NCBI GenBank assembly: GCA_947629795.1
Contig: CANRFC010000022.1
Coordinates: 1-49,578, forward strand
Length of the DNA: 49,578 nucleotides
Reading direction: 5' to 3'
Source of the DNA: an uncultured Oscillospiraceae bacterium
GTDB lineage: Bacteria > Bacillota > Clostridia > Oscillospirales > Oscillospiraceae
Part shown: piece after piece, positions 1 to 7,693 of the stretch
Numbering within the stretch: the stretch's first letter is position 1
How the letters are laid out: every line of letters starts with the position of its first letter
The notes under the pieces: model-generated
Seen by the model: only the letters and a program-made list of their open reading frames with translations
The model's database searches: none
Told to the model about the DNA's origin: nothing
Program-made: the position numbers and the translations under genes

Positions 1-686
1 CCCACGTTGTCGGCGATGGTGGCGGGGTTGCGGGGGTCGTCCTCGGGGATGCCGGCCTCCACCTTGCCCACCAGGTCGGCGCCCACGTCGGCGGCCTTGG
101 TGTAGATACCGCCGCCCACCCGGGCAAACAGGGCCATGAAGGAGGCGCCCATGCCGTTCATCACCATGATGTTGCCCAGCTGGACGGGGTCGTCAATGCC
201 GGCGCCGAAGTGGAGGATGCAGAACCACAGGAAGATGTCCAGCATGCCCAGGCCCACCACGGTGAAGCCCATGACGCTGCCGGCGGAGAAGGCCACCCGG
301 AGGCCCCGGTTCAGGCCCTCGGAGGCGGCGTTGGCGGTGCGGGCGTTGGAGTTGGTGGCGATCCTCATGCCGATGAAGCCGGAGAGCATGGAGAACACGC
401 CGCCGGTGACAAAGGCGAAGGGCGTGAACACCGAGAGCATCTGCCCGCCGGTGCCGAAGGCCACCGCCAGCAAAAGGACGAAGACAATGGCAAAGACCTT
501 GGCCACCGTCTTGTACTGGTGGCTGAGATAGGCGTAGGCACCCTCACGGATGGCGGCTGCGATCTTCTGCATTTTTTCGTTGCCCTCGGAGTAGGTCATG
601 ACCTTGCGGGCTTGGATCACCGCAAAGGCCAGGGCCAGAAGCGCTCCGACCAGGCCGATCCAGAACAGGTTTTCTACGTGTTGCAT
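1..686 (-). CDS. hppA: Membrane-bound ion-translocating pyrophosphatase, N-terminal part (runs off the window)
   Basis: The first 228 codons of an integral-membrane pyrophosphatase, which hydrolyses PPi to pump H+ or Na+. The ATG at 684-686 follows GGAGG in the leader. Seen: hydrophobic segments at residues ~5-25, ~58-80, ~83-105 and ~130-155, and near the window edge the family signature GGGIYTKAADVGADLVGK, which holds the PPi/Mg-binding DxxADLVGK motif. The usual length is about 650-700 residues, so two thirds lie outside. The residues that separate K+-dependent from K+-independent types, and Na+ from H+ pumps, are not in view. The 170 bases upstream hold no other gene, so it probably has its own promoter. 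Confidence 0.93.
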   Translation of the reverse strand, partial: MQHVENLFWIGLVGALLALAFAVIQARKVMTYSEGNEKMQKIAAAIREGAYAYLSHQYKTVAKVFAIVFVLLLAVAFGTGGQMLSVFTPFAFVTGGVFSMLSGFIGMRIATNSNARTANAASEGLNRGLRVAFSAGSVMGFTVVGLGMLDIFLWFCILHFGAGIDDPVQLGNIMVMNGMGASFMALFARVGGGIYTKAADVGADLVGKVEAGIPEDDPRNPATIADNV

Positions 687-856
687 TGTGTGGTGCCTCC
701 TTTTTATTTTTCGTGCTCTGCCGCTTTCTGCCTCCTAAAAAATGGCTCTTACCGGGGAAAAATGGGGGCAAAAATCCAACCTGGGGAGATATCTTCCAAA
801 ATCAGGAAAATTTCCTCTCCAAGTCTGTGGCTGTCGTCGGGGGGATCTCTACCCGC

Positions 857-1606
857 TCACATCCGGGTGCGATCCTGGGTGACGCTGATGGTATGGGGGT
901 CGCTGGTCAGGTCGGAGAAGAACTTCTGCATCCTCTCCCCGGCCGCCCGGCCTCCAAAATTGGCTTTGAAACAGATGTGGAAGGTGCCCTTCCCCTCGTC
1001 CTGCTCCACCTCGGTGCTGGTGACGGTGGCGTCGGCCGCCACGGCCAGGCGGTGGATGAGGTCCAGGGTGTAGACGATGTCCTCGCAGGTGACCGAGTAT
1101 GTATAGAGGGCGTAGTGGTTCTTCATCAGGAGATTCTGCAATTTCTCGAAGATGACCAGAGTCACCATCATACATCCCGCGCCCACAAGGCCCACGGCGT
1201 AGTAGCCTCCGCCTACGGCCACGCCCAGGCAGGCCACCGCCCAGATGCTGGCGGCGGTGGTCAGGCCCTTGATGGTGGGGCCCTCCTTCATGATGGTGCC
1301 GGCGCCCAGGAAGCCGATGCCGGTGATGACCTGGGCGCTGAGACGGGCCGGGTCAGGGGTGGCGCCGTAGGCACGGTACTGCCAGAAAATGAGCTGGCTG
1401 GTGATCATCACCGCGCAGGCGCCCACCGCCACCAGCATGTGGGTGCGCATGCCGGCGGGCCGGTGGGTGAACTCCCGCTCGGTGCCGATCATGGCTCCGA
1501 TGAGCATGGTGCACATCAGGCGAAGAAGGATGTCCCAGACGCTCAGCTCCAGGGCTGAGAGGTCCAGGGTGGCCGCGGCTGCGGCAGCAGTCGCCGCTGT
1601 TGGCAT
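857..1606 (-). CDS. MgtC/SapB family membrane protein
   Basis: A 249-residue protein with the MgtC-type N-terminal membrane domain at ~22-155. Family-like motifs seen are IGAMIGTEREFTHRPAGMRTH, GIGFLGAGTI and GLTTAASIWAVACLG. A C-terminal soluble region (~165-249) looks like the small ACT-like domain of longer MgtC homologues. MgtC proteins are linked to Mg2+ stress, membrane potential and acid adaptation; their chemistry is not settled. The N-terminus is unusually alanine-rich. The ATG follows GAGG by 8 bases. It starts 39 bases after the mutase-like gene ends and could be the last gene of that operon. Confidence 0.85.
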   Translation of the reverse strand: MPTAATAAAAAATLDLSALELSVWDILLRLMCTMLIGAMIGTEREFTHRPAGMRTHMLVAVGACAVMITSQLIFWQYRAYGATPDPARLSAQVITGIGFLGAGTIMKEGPTIKGLTTAASIWAVACLGVAVGGGYYAVGLVGAGCMMVTLVIFEKLQNLLMKNHYALYTYSVTCEDIVYTLDLIHRLAVAADATVTSTEVEQDEGKGTFHICFKANFGGRAAGERMQKFFSDLTSDPHTISVTQDRTRM

Positions 1607-1645
1607 AGCAATTACCTCACTTTTTATATCTGCGTTTTGTTCTCT

Positions 1646-3208
1646 TTACTGATACTGCTCGCCCTTGCCCAGGGTCATGCACTCGTAGGCCTTCTGGACC
1701 TTGGCGTAGTTGCCGTCCCGGTCCAGGGCGATGCCCCGGCCCACGCCGTCCACGATCTCGCCCCGGCCCAGGGCCTCCAGTTTCTCGTCCAGCGCCCGGA
1801 GCATGGCGGGGGCGCTGCCCGGCTCGGTGGAGCGGCCGTCGAAGATGATGTGGTAGTAGACGTGCTCCACACCCTCGGCCATCTCGGTGAGCATCAGGGG
1901 GTAGTCGATGCAGCCGTGGCTGGACTTCTCGGTGAGGTAGGCGATGAGGTGGAGGGCGCCGGTCTTCTTCGCCCCCTCGATGGCGTGGAGGAAGACGGGG
2001 TTGCGCTTGAAGTCGCCGCTCTGGATGGCGGCGTCCATGCGCACGTCGTCCTGGGCCACCACCCGGCCGGCACCCAGGTTGGAGTGGCCGGCCTCGGAGT
2101 TGCCGGGCTTGCCGGCCTGGAGACCCACATCCTCGCCAGAGGCGTGGAGCTTGCTGTTGGGATAGGTGGCCAGCAGCTTATCCCAGTCGGGGGTGTCGGC
2201 CAGGAAGATGCCGTCGCCGTCGTCGTGGGTGCCGTAGCCCCAGCCGTCCAGGATGATGAGCATCATCTTGCGGCTGGTGAAGTCAGCGGTGGTGATGAGG
2301 GTCTCGCCGGTCATCTCAGCGGGCTTCTCCAGGCCCAGCACCGACAGGACGGTGGGGGCCACATCCCCCAGGCGGCCGTCCCGGAGCTCCACCGGCCGAC
2401 CCTGGGGGTCCATGACGATGAAGGGCACCAGGTTGGTGGTGTGGGCCACATGGGGCTTGCCCTTGGCGTCGTAGAGGGCCTCGATGTTGCCGTGGTCGGC
2501 GGTGACCGCCACCACGTAGCCGTGGGCCTTGGCGTACTCCGAGACCTGGCTGACGTACTTGCTGATGGTGGCGGCAGCCACCAGCTTGGCGTCGGTGTTG
2601 GCGGTGTGGCCGATGACGTCGCCGTTGGCGAAGTTGGTGAGGATGAAGTCAAACCCCTCGTCCACGGCGCCCTTCACCTTCTCGGCCACCTGGGGCAGGC
2701 TCAGCTCGGGCTTCTGGTCAAAGGGGATGCCCTTGGGAGAGGGCACCCGGACGTCGGTCTCGCCGGGGAAGGGCTCGTTGCGCCCGCCGTTGAAGAAGAA
2801 GGTCACGTGGGCGTACTTCTCGCTCTCGGCGCAGTGGAACTGGGTCAGGCCGGCCTCGGAGAGGACCTGGGCCAGGGGCATCTTCACCTTCTCGGGGGCG
2901 AAGGCGATGGGCAGGTCCTTGAACTTGTCGTGGTACATGGTCATGATGACGAACTCCAGGTCCTTCATGTAGTCCCTGGGGAACTTGTCAAAGTCGGGCT
3001 GGGTAAAGGCCTCGGTGAGCTCGATCTCCCGCTCGCCCCGGCGGCAGCAGAAGACCACGTGGTCCCCGTCCCCGATCTTGCCCACGGGCTTGCCCTCGGC
3101 ATCCACCAGGGCCATGGGCTCCAGATAGTAGTCGGTCAGGCCCTTGGCGTAGGCGGCCTCCACGGCCTTGGCCAGGGCCTCGCCGCCACGGGAAAGTTTG
3201 TCGCTCAT
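1646..3208 (-). CDS. Circularly permuted iPGM-like (phosphoglycerate mutase) enzyme
   Basis: All blocks of cofactor-independent phosphoglycerate mutase are present but in rotated order. Residues 1-305 match the usual second half, from the loop before the AYxxGxTDxY segment to the EMTGxSLI end. A short linker (306-313) leads into the usual N-terminus (MLIILDGWG, ~316). The protein ends in KAYECMTLGKGE, which is normally mid-protein. Phosphatase-site residues are kept: D321, S371 (GNSEAGH), D197, H201, D238/H239, H256, K131. The substrate pocket has drifted: GRD is GRS (460) and the RYYxMDRDxRW block is RGIALDRDGNY (490-501). The length (520) is normal. It is fifth in the HAD operon, 12 bases after the previous gene. 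Activity as a true glycolytic mutase is uncertain. Confidence 0.85.
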   Translation of the reverse strand: MSDKLSRGGEALAKAVEAAYAKGLTDYYLEPMALVDAEGKPVGKIGDGDHVVFCCRRGEREIELTEAFTQPDFDKFPRDYMKDLEFVIMTMYHDKFKDLPIAFAPEKVKMPLAQVLSEAGLTQFHCAESEKYAHVTFFFNGGRNEPFPGETDVRVPSPKGIPFDQKPELSLPQVAEKVKGAVDEGFDFILTNFANGDVIGHTANTDAKLVAAATISKYVSQVSEYAKAHGYVVAVTADHGNIEALYDAKGKPHVAHTTNLVPFIVMDPQGRPVELRDGRLGDVAPTVLSVLGLEKPAEMTGETLITTADFTSRKMMLIILDGWGYGTHDDGDGIFLADTPDWDKLLATYPNSKLHASGEDVGLQAGKPGNSEAGHSNLGAGRVVAQDDVRMDAAIQSGDFKRNPVFLHAIEGAKKTGALHLIAYLTEKSSHGCIDYPLMLTEMAEGVEHVYYHIIFDGRSTEPGSAPAMLRALDEKLEALGRGEIVDGVGRGIALDRDGNYAKVQKAYECMTLGKGEQYQ

Positions 3209-3220
3209 ATTGCTTCCTCC

Positions 3221-3955
3221 TTACTTGTGGAGCGTTGGAAAGATGTCCAGCAGCTCGGAAAAATGGTGGATGAACACGTCGGGCTTGTTCTCCTCGGTGA
3301 CCTCCTGGGGCTTTTTGTTGGGGTACTGGACCCCCACGGTCATGCCCAGGCCGGCGGCCTTGGCCCCCACGATATCCCGGTTCAGGTTGTCCCCCACGTA
3401 GCAGGTGCGCGCGGGGTCGGAGCCGGTCTCGGCCAGGGCGTAGTAGTAAATGGCGGGGTGGGGCTTGCGGATGAGGCACACCGAGGACTGCTGCACGCTC
3501 TTGAAGTAGGGCCGCAGGTGGTCCCGGTCCAGCCAATCGTCCACCTCCTCGGTGCCCACCAGGTCGCTGACGATGGCCAGGGTGTAGCCCCGCCGATAGA
3601 GCTCCTTGACCGTCTCGATGCCCCCGTCGGTGACCACCCGCTCCCCCTTGGTCTTGCGGTAGGCCCAGGTCATCTCGGCGGCGTGGGCCTTCACCACATC
3701 CTGAGGGAAGTCGTAGGCCAGCCAGCGGGTCCACAGGACCTCCACCGGGGCCTCGCAGTAGTAGGTCAGGGCCCAGTCCCGGTACTTGTTGTACCGGGGC
3801 TCGATGACCCTCTCGTAGAAGGCGTCCGGGTCCTCGTCCACCCCCAGGCAGCGGGTGATGACCCCCCGGGCCTCCCGCTCGTAGGCCCGGTCCTTCCGGA
3901 TGACCCGGAAGGTGTCGCCCAGGTCGATAAAGATGGTGTCAATGTTCTTTTCCAT
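3221..3955 (-). CDS. HAD-superfamily hydrolase-like protein, copy 1 of 4
   Basis: A 244-residue Rossmann-type HAD protein with a helical cap. Motif I is IDLGDT, so the second catalytic Asp of the usual DxDxT is Gly. Motif II is IVSDL, the motif III lysine is in RKPHP, and motif IV is GDNLNRD. It shares long blocks with the next two genes (YRDWAL, a W/L-rich cap, RKPxPxIY, GAKAAG), so the three are paralogues. Gaps of 12-15 bases place it in one operon with its neighbours. The family mostly contains small-molecule phosphatases; the substrate here is unknown. Confidence 0.85.
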   Translation of the reverse strand: MEKNIDTIFIDLGDTFRVIRKDRAYEREARGVITRCLGVDEDPDAFYERVIEPRYNKYRDWALTYYCEAPVEVLWTRWLAYDFPQDVVKAHAAEMTWAYRKTKGERVVTDGGIETVKELYRRGYTLAIVSDLVGTEEVDDWLDRDHLRPYFKSVQQSSVCLIRKPHPAIYYYALAETGSDPARTCYVGDNLNRDIVGAKAAGLGMTVGVQYPNKKPQEVTEENKPDVFIHHFSELLDIFPTLHK

Positions 3956-3970
3956 GCTGTTCCCCCCCTG

Positions 3971-4693
3971 TTACTGCAAAATGGGCAGGTCCAAAATGTC
4001 CAGAAACCTGTGGACGATGTAGTCGGGCCGGTTGGCGTCGGTGATGGTCTTCTTGGCCAGCTTCTCGGGGCTGATGAAGAGGATGTTGGCCCCGATCTCC
4101 GCCGCCTTGGCCCCGGTGATGTCCCGGCTGAGGTTGTCGGCCACCGAGGCACACTCCCCCGGCTCCAGGCCCAGCTCCCGGCAGCCCATGCGGTACATCT
4201 CCGGGTCGGGCTTGCGGATGTGGCACACCGAGGAGAGGACCACGGTGTCGAAATACTGCTCCAGGCCGTCGTCCTTGAGCCAGTCGTAGATCTCGTACTC
4301 CCCGATGAGGTTGGAGATGATGCCCAGCTTGTAGCCCCGCGCCTTCAGGGTCCGGATGACCTCCACGCCCCCGTCCACCACGTGGCGCAGGCCCTTGGCC
4401 TGGCGGTACTGGAAGGTGATCTCGTGGCAGATCTCCCGCAGCTTCCCCTCGGGGAGTTCAGGCAGGAGCCACTTTGCCCAGAGGTCGTAGTCGCCGCACT
4501 CCTTGTTCTCGGACAGGGCCCAGTCCCGGTAGGGCGCGTAGCGCTCCTCCACCATGGCGTAAAAGCGCTCCACGTCCTCATACCCGGCCAGCTCGGCCAT
4601 CCGGGCCCGGGCCTTTGCCATGTGCTCGGGGATCTCCTCGGCGATGCGGAGGGTGCCCCCCAGGTCGAAAAAGACGCCCTTGATCTTCTCCAT
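3971..4693 (-). CDS. HAD-superfamily hydrolase-like protein, copy 2 of 4
   Basis: A 240-residue paralogue of the flanking HAD proteins. Motif I is FFDLGGT, keeping the nucleophile Asp but with Gly at the +2 general acid position. Motif II is IISN and the motif III lysine is in RKPDP. Motif IV reads ADNLSRD, so the usual GD is AD. Two departures from the catalytic set make ordinary phosphatase activity less sure than for a typical family member. It lies 15 bases upstream of copy 1 and only 4 bases downstream of copy 3, so translation is probably coupled. Confidence 0.85.
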   Translation of the reverse strand: MEKIKGVFFDLGGTLRIAEEIPEHMAKARARMAELAGYEDVERFYAMVEERYAPYRDWALSENKECGDYDLWAKWLLPELPEGKLREICHEITFQYRQAKGLRHVVDGGVEVIRTLKARGYKLGIISNLIGEYEIYDWLKDDGLEQYFDTVVLSSVCHIRKPDPEMYRMGCRELGLEPGECASVADNLSRDITGAKAAEIGANILFISPEKLAKKTITDANRPDYIVHRFLDILDLPILQ

Positions 4694-4697
4694 GGCC

Positions 4698-5429
4698 TTA
4701 CCCCCTGGCGGGAAACAGGTCCAGCAGCTCGGGGATGGACTTGATCTTGAAGTCGGGCTCCACCGTGGGGGCCTTGCCCTCCCGGTCGGCGGTGCCGGCG
4801 TCCTCGAAGAGGACCATGGCGCCGTAGCCGGCGTTCACTGCCCCCTCCACGTCCCGGACGGGGTTGTCGCCCACATAGGCGCAGTTCCGGGGCTGGGAGC
4901 CGATGCACCGGGCTGCCAGGAGATAAATGGCGGGGTCGGGCTTGCGCAGGCGGACCTTGGAGGAGAGGATCACCGTCTTGAAGCAGTCGGCCACGTGGTC
5001 CCGGCACATCCAGTCGGGGATCTCGGTCTCGGTGACGGTGTTGGCGATGATGCCCAGCTTATAGCCCCGCCTGGTGAGCTCCCGCAGGGTCTCCAGGGTG
5101 CCGTCGTGGACCACCCGGCGGCCGTCGTGGTCCCGCCACAGGCGGGTGAGCCGGGCGGCGTTGGGGGCCACCTTGTCGGCGGGGTAGTCGGGCAGCAGAT
5201 ACTGGAGCCACAGCTCCATCTCAGACACGTCCAGCAGGTCCTTCTTGGCCCACTTGCGGTAGGCGTTCCAGTTGGCGGTGAGCTTTTCAAAGAACAGGTC
5301 GTGGGGCTCGGTGGCCCCCACCAGCTCCATGAGCTCCTTCTCCGCCGCGGCGGCGAACTCCGGGTCCTCCACCACATAGCGCAGGGTGGCGCCCACATCA
5401 AAGAAGATAGTATCAATACTGCGATCCAT
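4698..5429 (-). CDS. HAD-superfamily hydrolase-like protein, copy 3 of 4
   Basis: A 243-residue paralogue. Motif I is FFDVGAT (Gly at the +2 position). The motif II serine/threonine position reads IIANT, so an Ala replaces the usual Ser. The motif III lysine is kept in RKPDP and motif IV is GDNPVRD. The cap region matches copies 1 and 2 (YRKWAK, RRVVHDG). The start follows AAAGGAGGAGACAGC. The loss of both the +2 Asp and the motif II Ser suggests divergence in chemistry or a binding role, which is inference. Confidence 0.83.
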   Translation of the reverse strand: MDRSIDTIFFDVGATLRYVVEDPEFAAAAEKELMELVGATEPHDLFFEKLTANWNAYRKWAKKDLLDVSEMELWLQYLLPDYPADKVAPNAARLTRLWRDHDGRRVVHDGTLETLRELTRRGYKLGIIANTVTETEIPDWMCRDHVADCFKTVILSSKVRLRKPDPAIYLLAARCIGSQPRNCAYVGDNPVRDVEGAVNAGYGAMVLFEDAGTADREGKAPTVEPDFKIKSIPELLDLFPARG

Positions 5430-5443
5430 TGCTGTCTCCTCCT

Positions 5444-6199
5444 TTATTTCTCGTTTTCCTTGGCGATGATGGCGGGGATCTCGGCGAGATCCTCAATGAG
5501 GTAGTCCGGGGGGAATTCGGCCTGAGACAGGCCCTTGTCCCGGTGGGCCACACCGGGGTTCTTGATCTGGATCATGGTCCGCCACCCGGCGCTGCGGGTC
5601 CCCCGCACGTCCCGGGAGATGGTGTCCCCCACGTAGGCCAGCTCCTCGGGCTTCAGGCCCAGGGCCGCCTCGGCCACCCGGAAGATGCCGGGGTCGGGCT
5701 TGCGGATGCCGGTCTCGCAGGAGGTGACGACGCACTCCATGTATCCGTCGATGCCGTATTCCCGCAGGAAGTGGGGCACCACCGAACGGGAGATGATGTT
5801 GCTGATCATACCCATGCGGATGCCCATTTCGTGGAGCCGGGCCAGGGTCTCGGCCAGGTGGGGCCGGCGCATGATCCTGGGCCGCTCGTAATCGTAGAGG
5901 AAGCTCAGCTCCTCCGACATGGGCTCCAGTTGGGCCGGGGTGAGACCGAAGTCCCGCAAGTACCAGTTGGCCCAGACCTCCGCCGTGGGATATTCCCGCA
6001 GGTCGGCCTCGGTCATGTGCTTGTAATCCTCGGCGTTCACCGCCAGGCGCCTGGCCAGGTCCTCGGGGGTGGTGTCCAGCCTGACGCCGTAGTCCCCCAG
6101 CCGGTCTATGACCCGCCGGGCAAACCAGACCTCCCGGCCGGGCGGAGAGTCGCTGACGTGGAGGGTCCCGCCCAGATCGAACAAAACCGCTTGGATCAT
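5444..6199 (-). CDS. HAD-superfamily hydrolase-like protein, copy 4 of 4, first gene of the operon
   Basis: The most divergent of the four HAD proteins, 251 residues from the ATG at 6197-6199, which has AAAGGAG upstream. An upstream in-frame start at 6229 would place coding sequence over the operator, so it is rejected. Motif I is LFDLGGT (Gly at +2), motif II MISN, motif III lysine in RKPDP, motif IV GDTISRD. As the first gene after the strong promoter at 6255-6283 it sets expression of the whole run. Its function is unknown beyond the fold. Confidence 0.84.
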   Translation of the reverse strand: MIQAVLFDLGGTLHVSDSPPGREVWFARRVIDRLGDYGVRLDTTPEDLARRLAVNAEDYKHMTEADLREYPTAEVWANWYLRDFGLTPAQLEPMSEELSFLYDYERPRIMRRPHLAETLARLHEMGIRMGMISNIISRSVVPHFLREYGIDGYMECVVTSCETGIRKPDPGIFRVAEAALGLKPEELAYVGDTISRDVRGTRSAGWRTMIQIKNPGVAHRDKGLSQAEFPPDYLIEDLAEIPAIIAKENEK

Positions 6200-6224
6200 C
6201 CCGCTCACTCCTTTCCCTTGGGGA

Positions 6225-6238
6225 AGCAAACGTTTTCA
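6225..6238. promoter_or_regulatory. LacI-type operator in front of the HAD/mutase operon
   Basis: The palindrome AAACGTTT at 6228-6235 is centred about 17 bases downstream of the expected transcription start of the minus-strand operon. The same 8-mer occurs near the start of the divergent LacI-family gene. LacI-family operators often have a central CG within A/T flanks. Repression by that LacI protein is inferred from position. Confidence 0.65.
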
Positions 6239-6254
6239 CTTCTTGGATAGTTGG

Positions 6255-6283
6255 ATTCTACCCCACTTCTTGTGATTTGTCAA
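6255..6283 (-). promoter_or_regulatory. Promoter of the HAD/mutase operon
   Basis: On the minus strand: consensus -35 TTGACA (6278-6283), a 17-base spacer and -10 TAGAAT (6255-6260). This is a near-ideal housekeeping promoter, so tight control probably depends on the operator just downstream. It sits in an AT-rich 387-base intergenic region (6200-6586) that has no other gene. Confidence 0.8.
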
Positions 6284-6510
6284 CAATTTTTGAAACTTTT
6301 TTCCTTGATTTTTTTGCAATTTTCTTTATTATCAAGTTTTCTTGCAATTTTTTCGGAAACTAAAACCCCTTTTTCGGAAATTTAGCGGACCCTTTCCTCA
6401 AAAATTGCGTCAAATTTCCGCGTTTCCAAAAAACCGCTCTCTTTTTTGGGCACATTCACAAGAGGGCTCCCCGCCTTTTCTGAACTTTCGAGGATTTTCA
6501 CAAATTCCTC

Positions 6511-6539
6511 TTGCATTTTGCTCCGAAACAATTTACAAT
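6511..6539 (+). promoter_or_regulatory. Promoter of the LacI-family gene
   Basis: -35 TTGCAT (6511-6516), 17-base spacer, -10 TACAAT (6534-6539). The expected start is near 6546, about 40 bases before the gene. Confidence 0.75.
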
Positions 6540-6546
6540 GGAGTTA

Positions 6547-6560
6547 CGAAAACGTTTCTG
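6547..6560. promoter_or_regulatory. LacI-type operator, autoregulatory copy
   Basis: A second AAACGTTT palindrome at 6550-6557, centred about +8 relative to the predicted start of the LacI-family gene. A repressor bound here would block its own transcription. It is the partner of the site at 6228-6235. Confidence 0.65.
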
Positions 6561-6586
6561 AATATTTGCGCTGAGGAGGGACAGAC

Positions 6587-7606
6587 ATGAAAAATGTGAC
6601 CATCAAGGATGTGGCCAAGGCCGCCGGCGTGTCCTACTCCACCGTCTCCCGCGCCCTGTCCGGCAGCCCCGAGATCAGCACGGACACCAGGGAACGCATC
6701 CTTCAGGTCTGCAAGGAGATGCACTACACCGCCAACACCGTGGCCCGGTCCATGGTCATGAGGTCCACCAAGCTGCTGGGGCTCATCCTCACCGGGGTGA
6801 ACAACCCCTTCATGTCCGAGCTGGCCTATCACATCGACCGCCAGGCCCGGGCCCGAGGATACAACATCATCCTGTGCAACTCCGGCCGGGACCTGGACCA
6901 GGAGAAGGAGCTCTTTGAGCTGATGATCGGCCGGCAGGTGGACGGCATCGTCCTGCTCCCCTCAGGGCCGGAGAGCTACGAGTCCCTCCACCCCTATCTG
7001 GAGTGCATCCCCACCGTCTTTGTGGGAGAAAACCTCCGGGACGCCCAGGAGAGCTACGTGTCAGTGGACAACTACCGGGGGGCCTACATCGGAGTGGAGT
7101 ACCTCCACCGCCTGGGCCACCGGAACATCCTCTACTTCGGCCGCCGCCGGGGGAGCACCACCCACCAGCTCCGGGCCGAGGGCTACGCCGCCGCCTGCCA
7201 GGACCTGGGCCTGGAGCCCCAGTACTGCAACAACACCTTCTCCTCCACCTCCATCAAGTACGGCTATCAGCTGGCCAAGCAGCTCTTTGCCCAGGAGCGG
7301 CACTACACCGCCATCTTCGCCGCCACCGACACCAACGCCCTGGGCATCCTCCAGGCCGCCGAGGAGATGAACATCCGCATCCCTGAGGACTTCTCCCTGC
7401 TGGGCTTTGACAACATCCAGTACAGCTCCCTGCCCCGCATCGAGCTGACCACCATCGAGCAGCCCATGAAGATGCTGGCCTCGGTGGCGGTGGACAGCCT
7501 GCTGGAGAAGGTGCAGAACGAGCTGGCGGGGTACTCCCACCGGGTGCTCATGCCCACCCTGGTGGAGCGCTCCTCCTGCCGGGCCCTCCCCCGCGCCGAG
7601 GGCTGA
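6587..7606 (+). CDS. LacI-family transcriptional regulator
   Basis: A 339-residue repressor of normal family length. The N-terminal helix-turn-helix is at residues 4-23 (TIKDVAKAAGVSYSTVSRAL), followed by the hinge (~45-58) and a type-I periplasmic-binding-like sensor domain (~60-330, with GLILTGVNNPFMSEL and FAATDTNALGILQAAEE). The ATG follows GAGGAGGG. It is read divergently from the HAD/mutase operon, and matching palindromes lie in both promoters, so it probably controls that operon and itself. The effector is unknown; the family usually senses sugars or nucleosides. No sugar transporter is nearby. Confidence 0.93.
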   Translation: MKNVTIKDVAKAAGVSYSTVSRALSGSPEISTDTRERILQVCKEMHYTANTVARSMVMRSTKLLGLILTGVNNPFMSELAYHIDRQARARGYNIILCNSGRDLDQEKELFELMIGRQVDGIVLLPSGPESYESLHPYLECIPTVFVGENLRDAQESYVSVDNYRGAYIGVEYLHRLGHRNILYFGRRRGSTTHQLRAEGYAAACQDLGLEPQYCNNTFSSTSIKYGYQLAKQLFAQERHYTAIFAATDTNALGILQAAEEMNIRIPEDFSLLGFDNIQYSSLPRIELTTIEQPMKMLASVAVDSLLEKVQNELAGYSHRVLMPTLVERSSCRALPRAEG

Positions 7607-7624
7607 CCTCTGTAAAAACAGGAT

Positions 7625-7664
7625 GCCCCAGCGGCCCATTTCGGGCCGCTGGGGCGGTTTTTTT
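7625..7664 (+). terminator. Rho-independent terminator of the LacI-family gene
   Basis: A perfect 13-bp GC stem (7625-7637 with 7643-7655), a 5-base loop, then GG and seven T. It lies between convergent genes. Confidence 0.9.
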
Positions 7665-7693
7665 GGTTTTTACCTCCGCCTTTTCTCTCTCTA

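Noticed and set aside
1637-4744. A 1035-codon open frame on the plus strand opposite the mutase/HAD operon
   Set aside because: It is a GC-driven antisense frame with low-complexity Gly/Val/Leu/His sequence and no family motif, while the minus strand holds well-conserved enzymes. Similar antisense frames at 34948-37773, 44630-46444 and 46434-47825 are rejected for the same reason.
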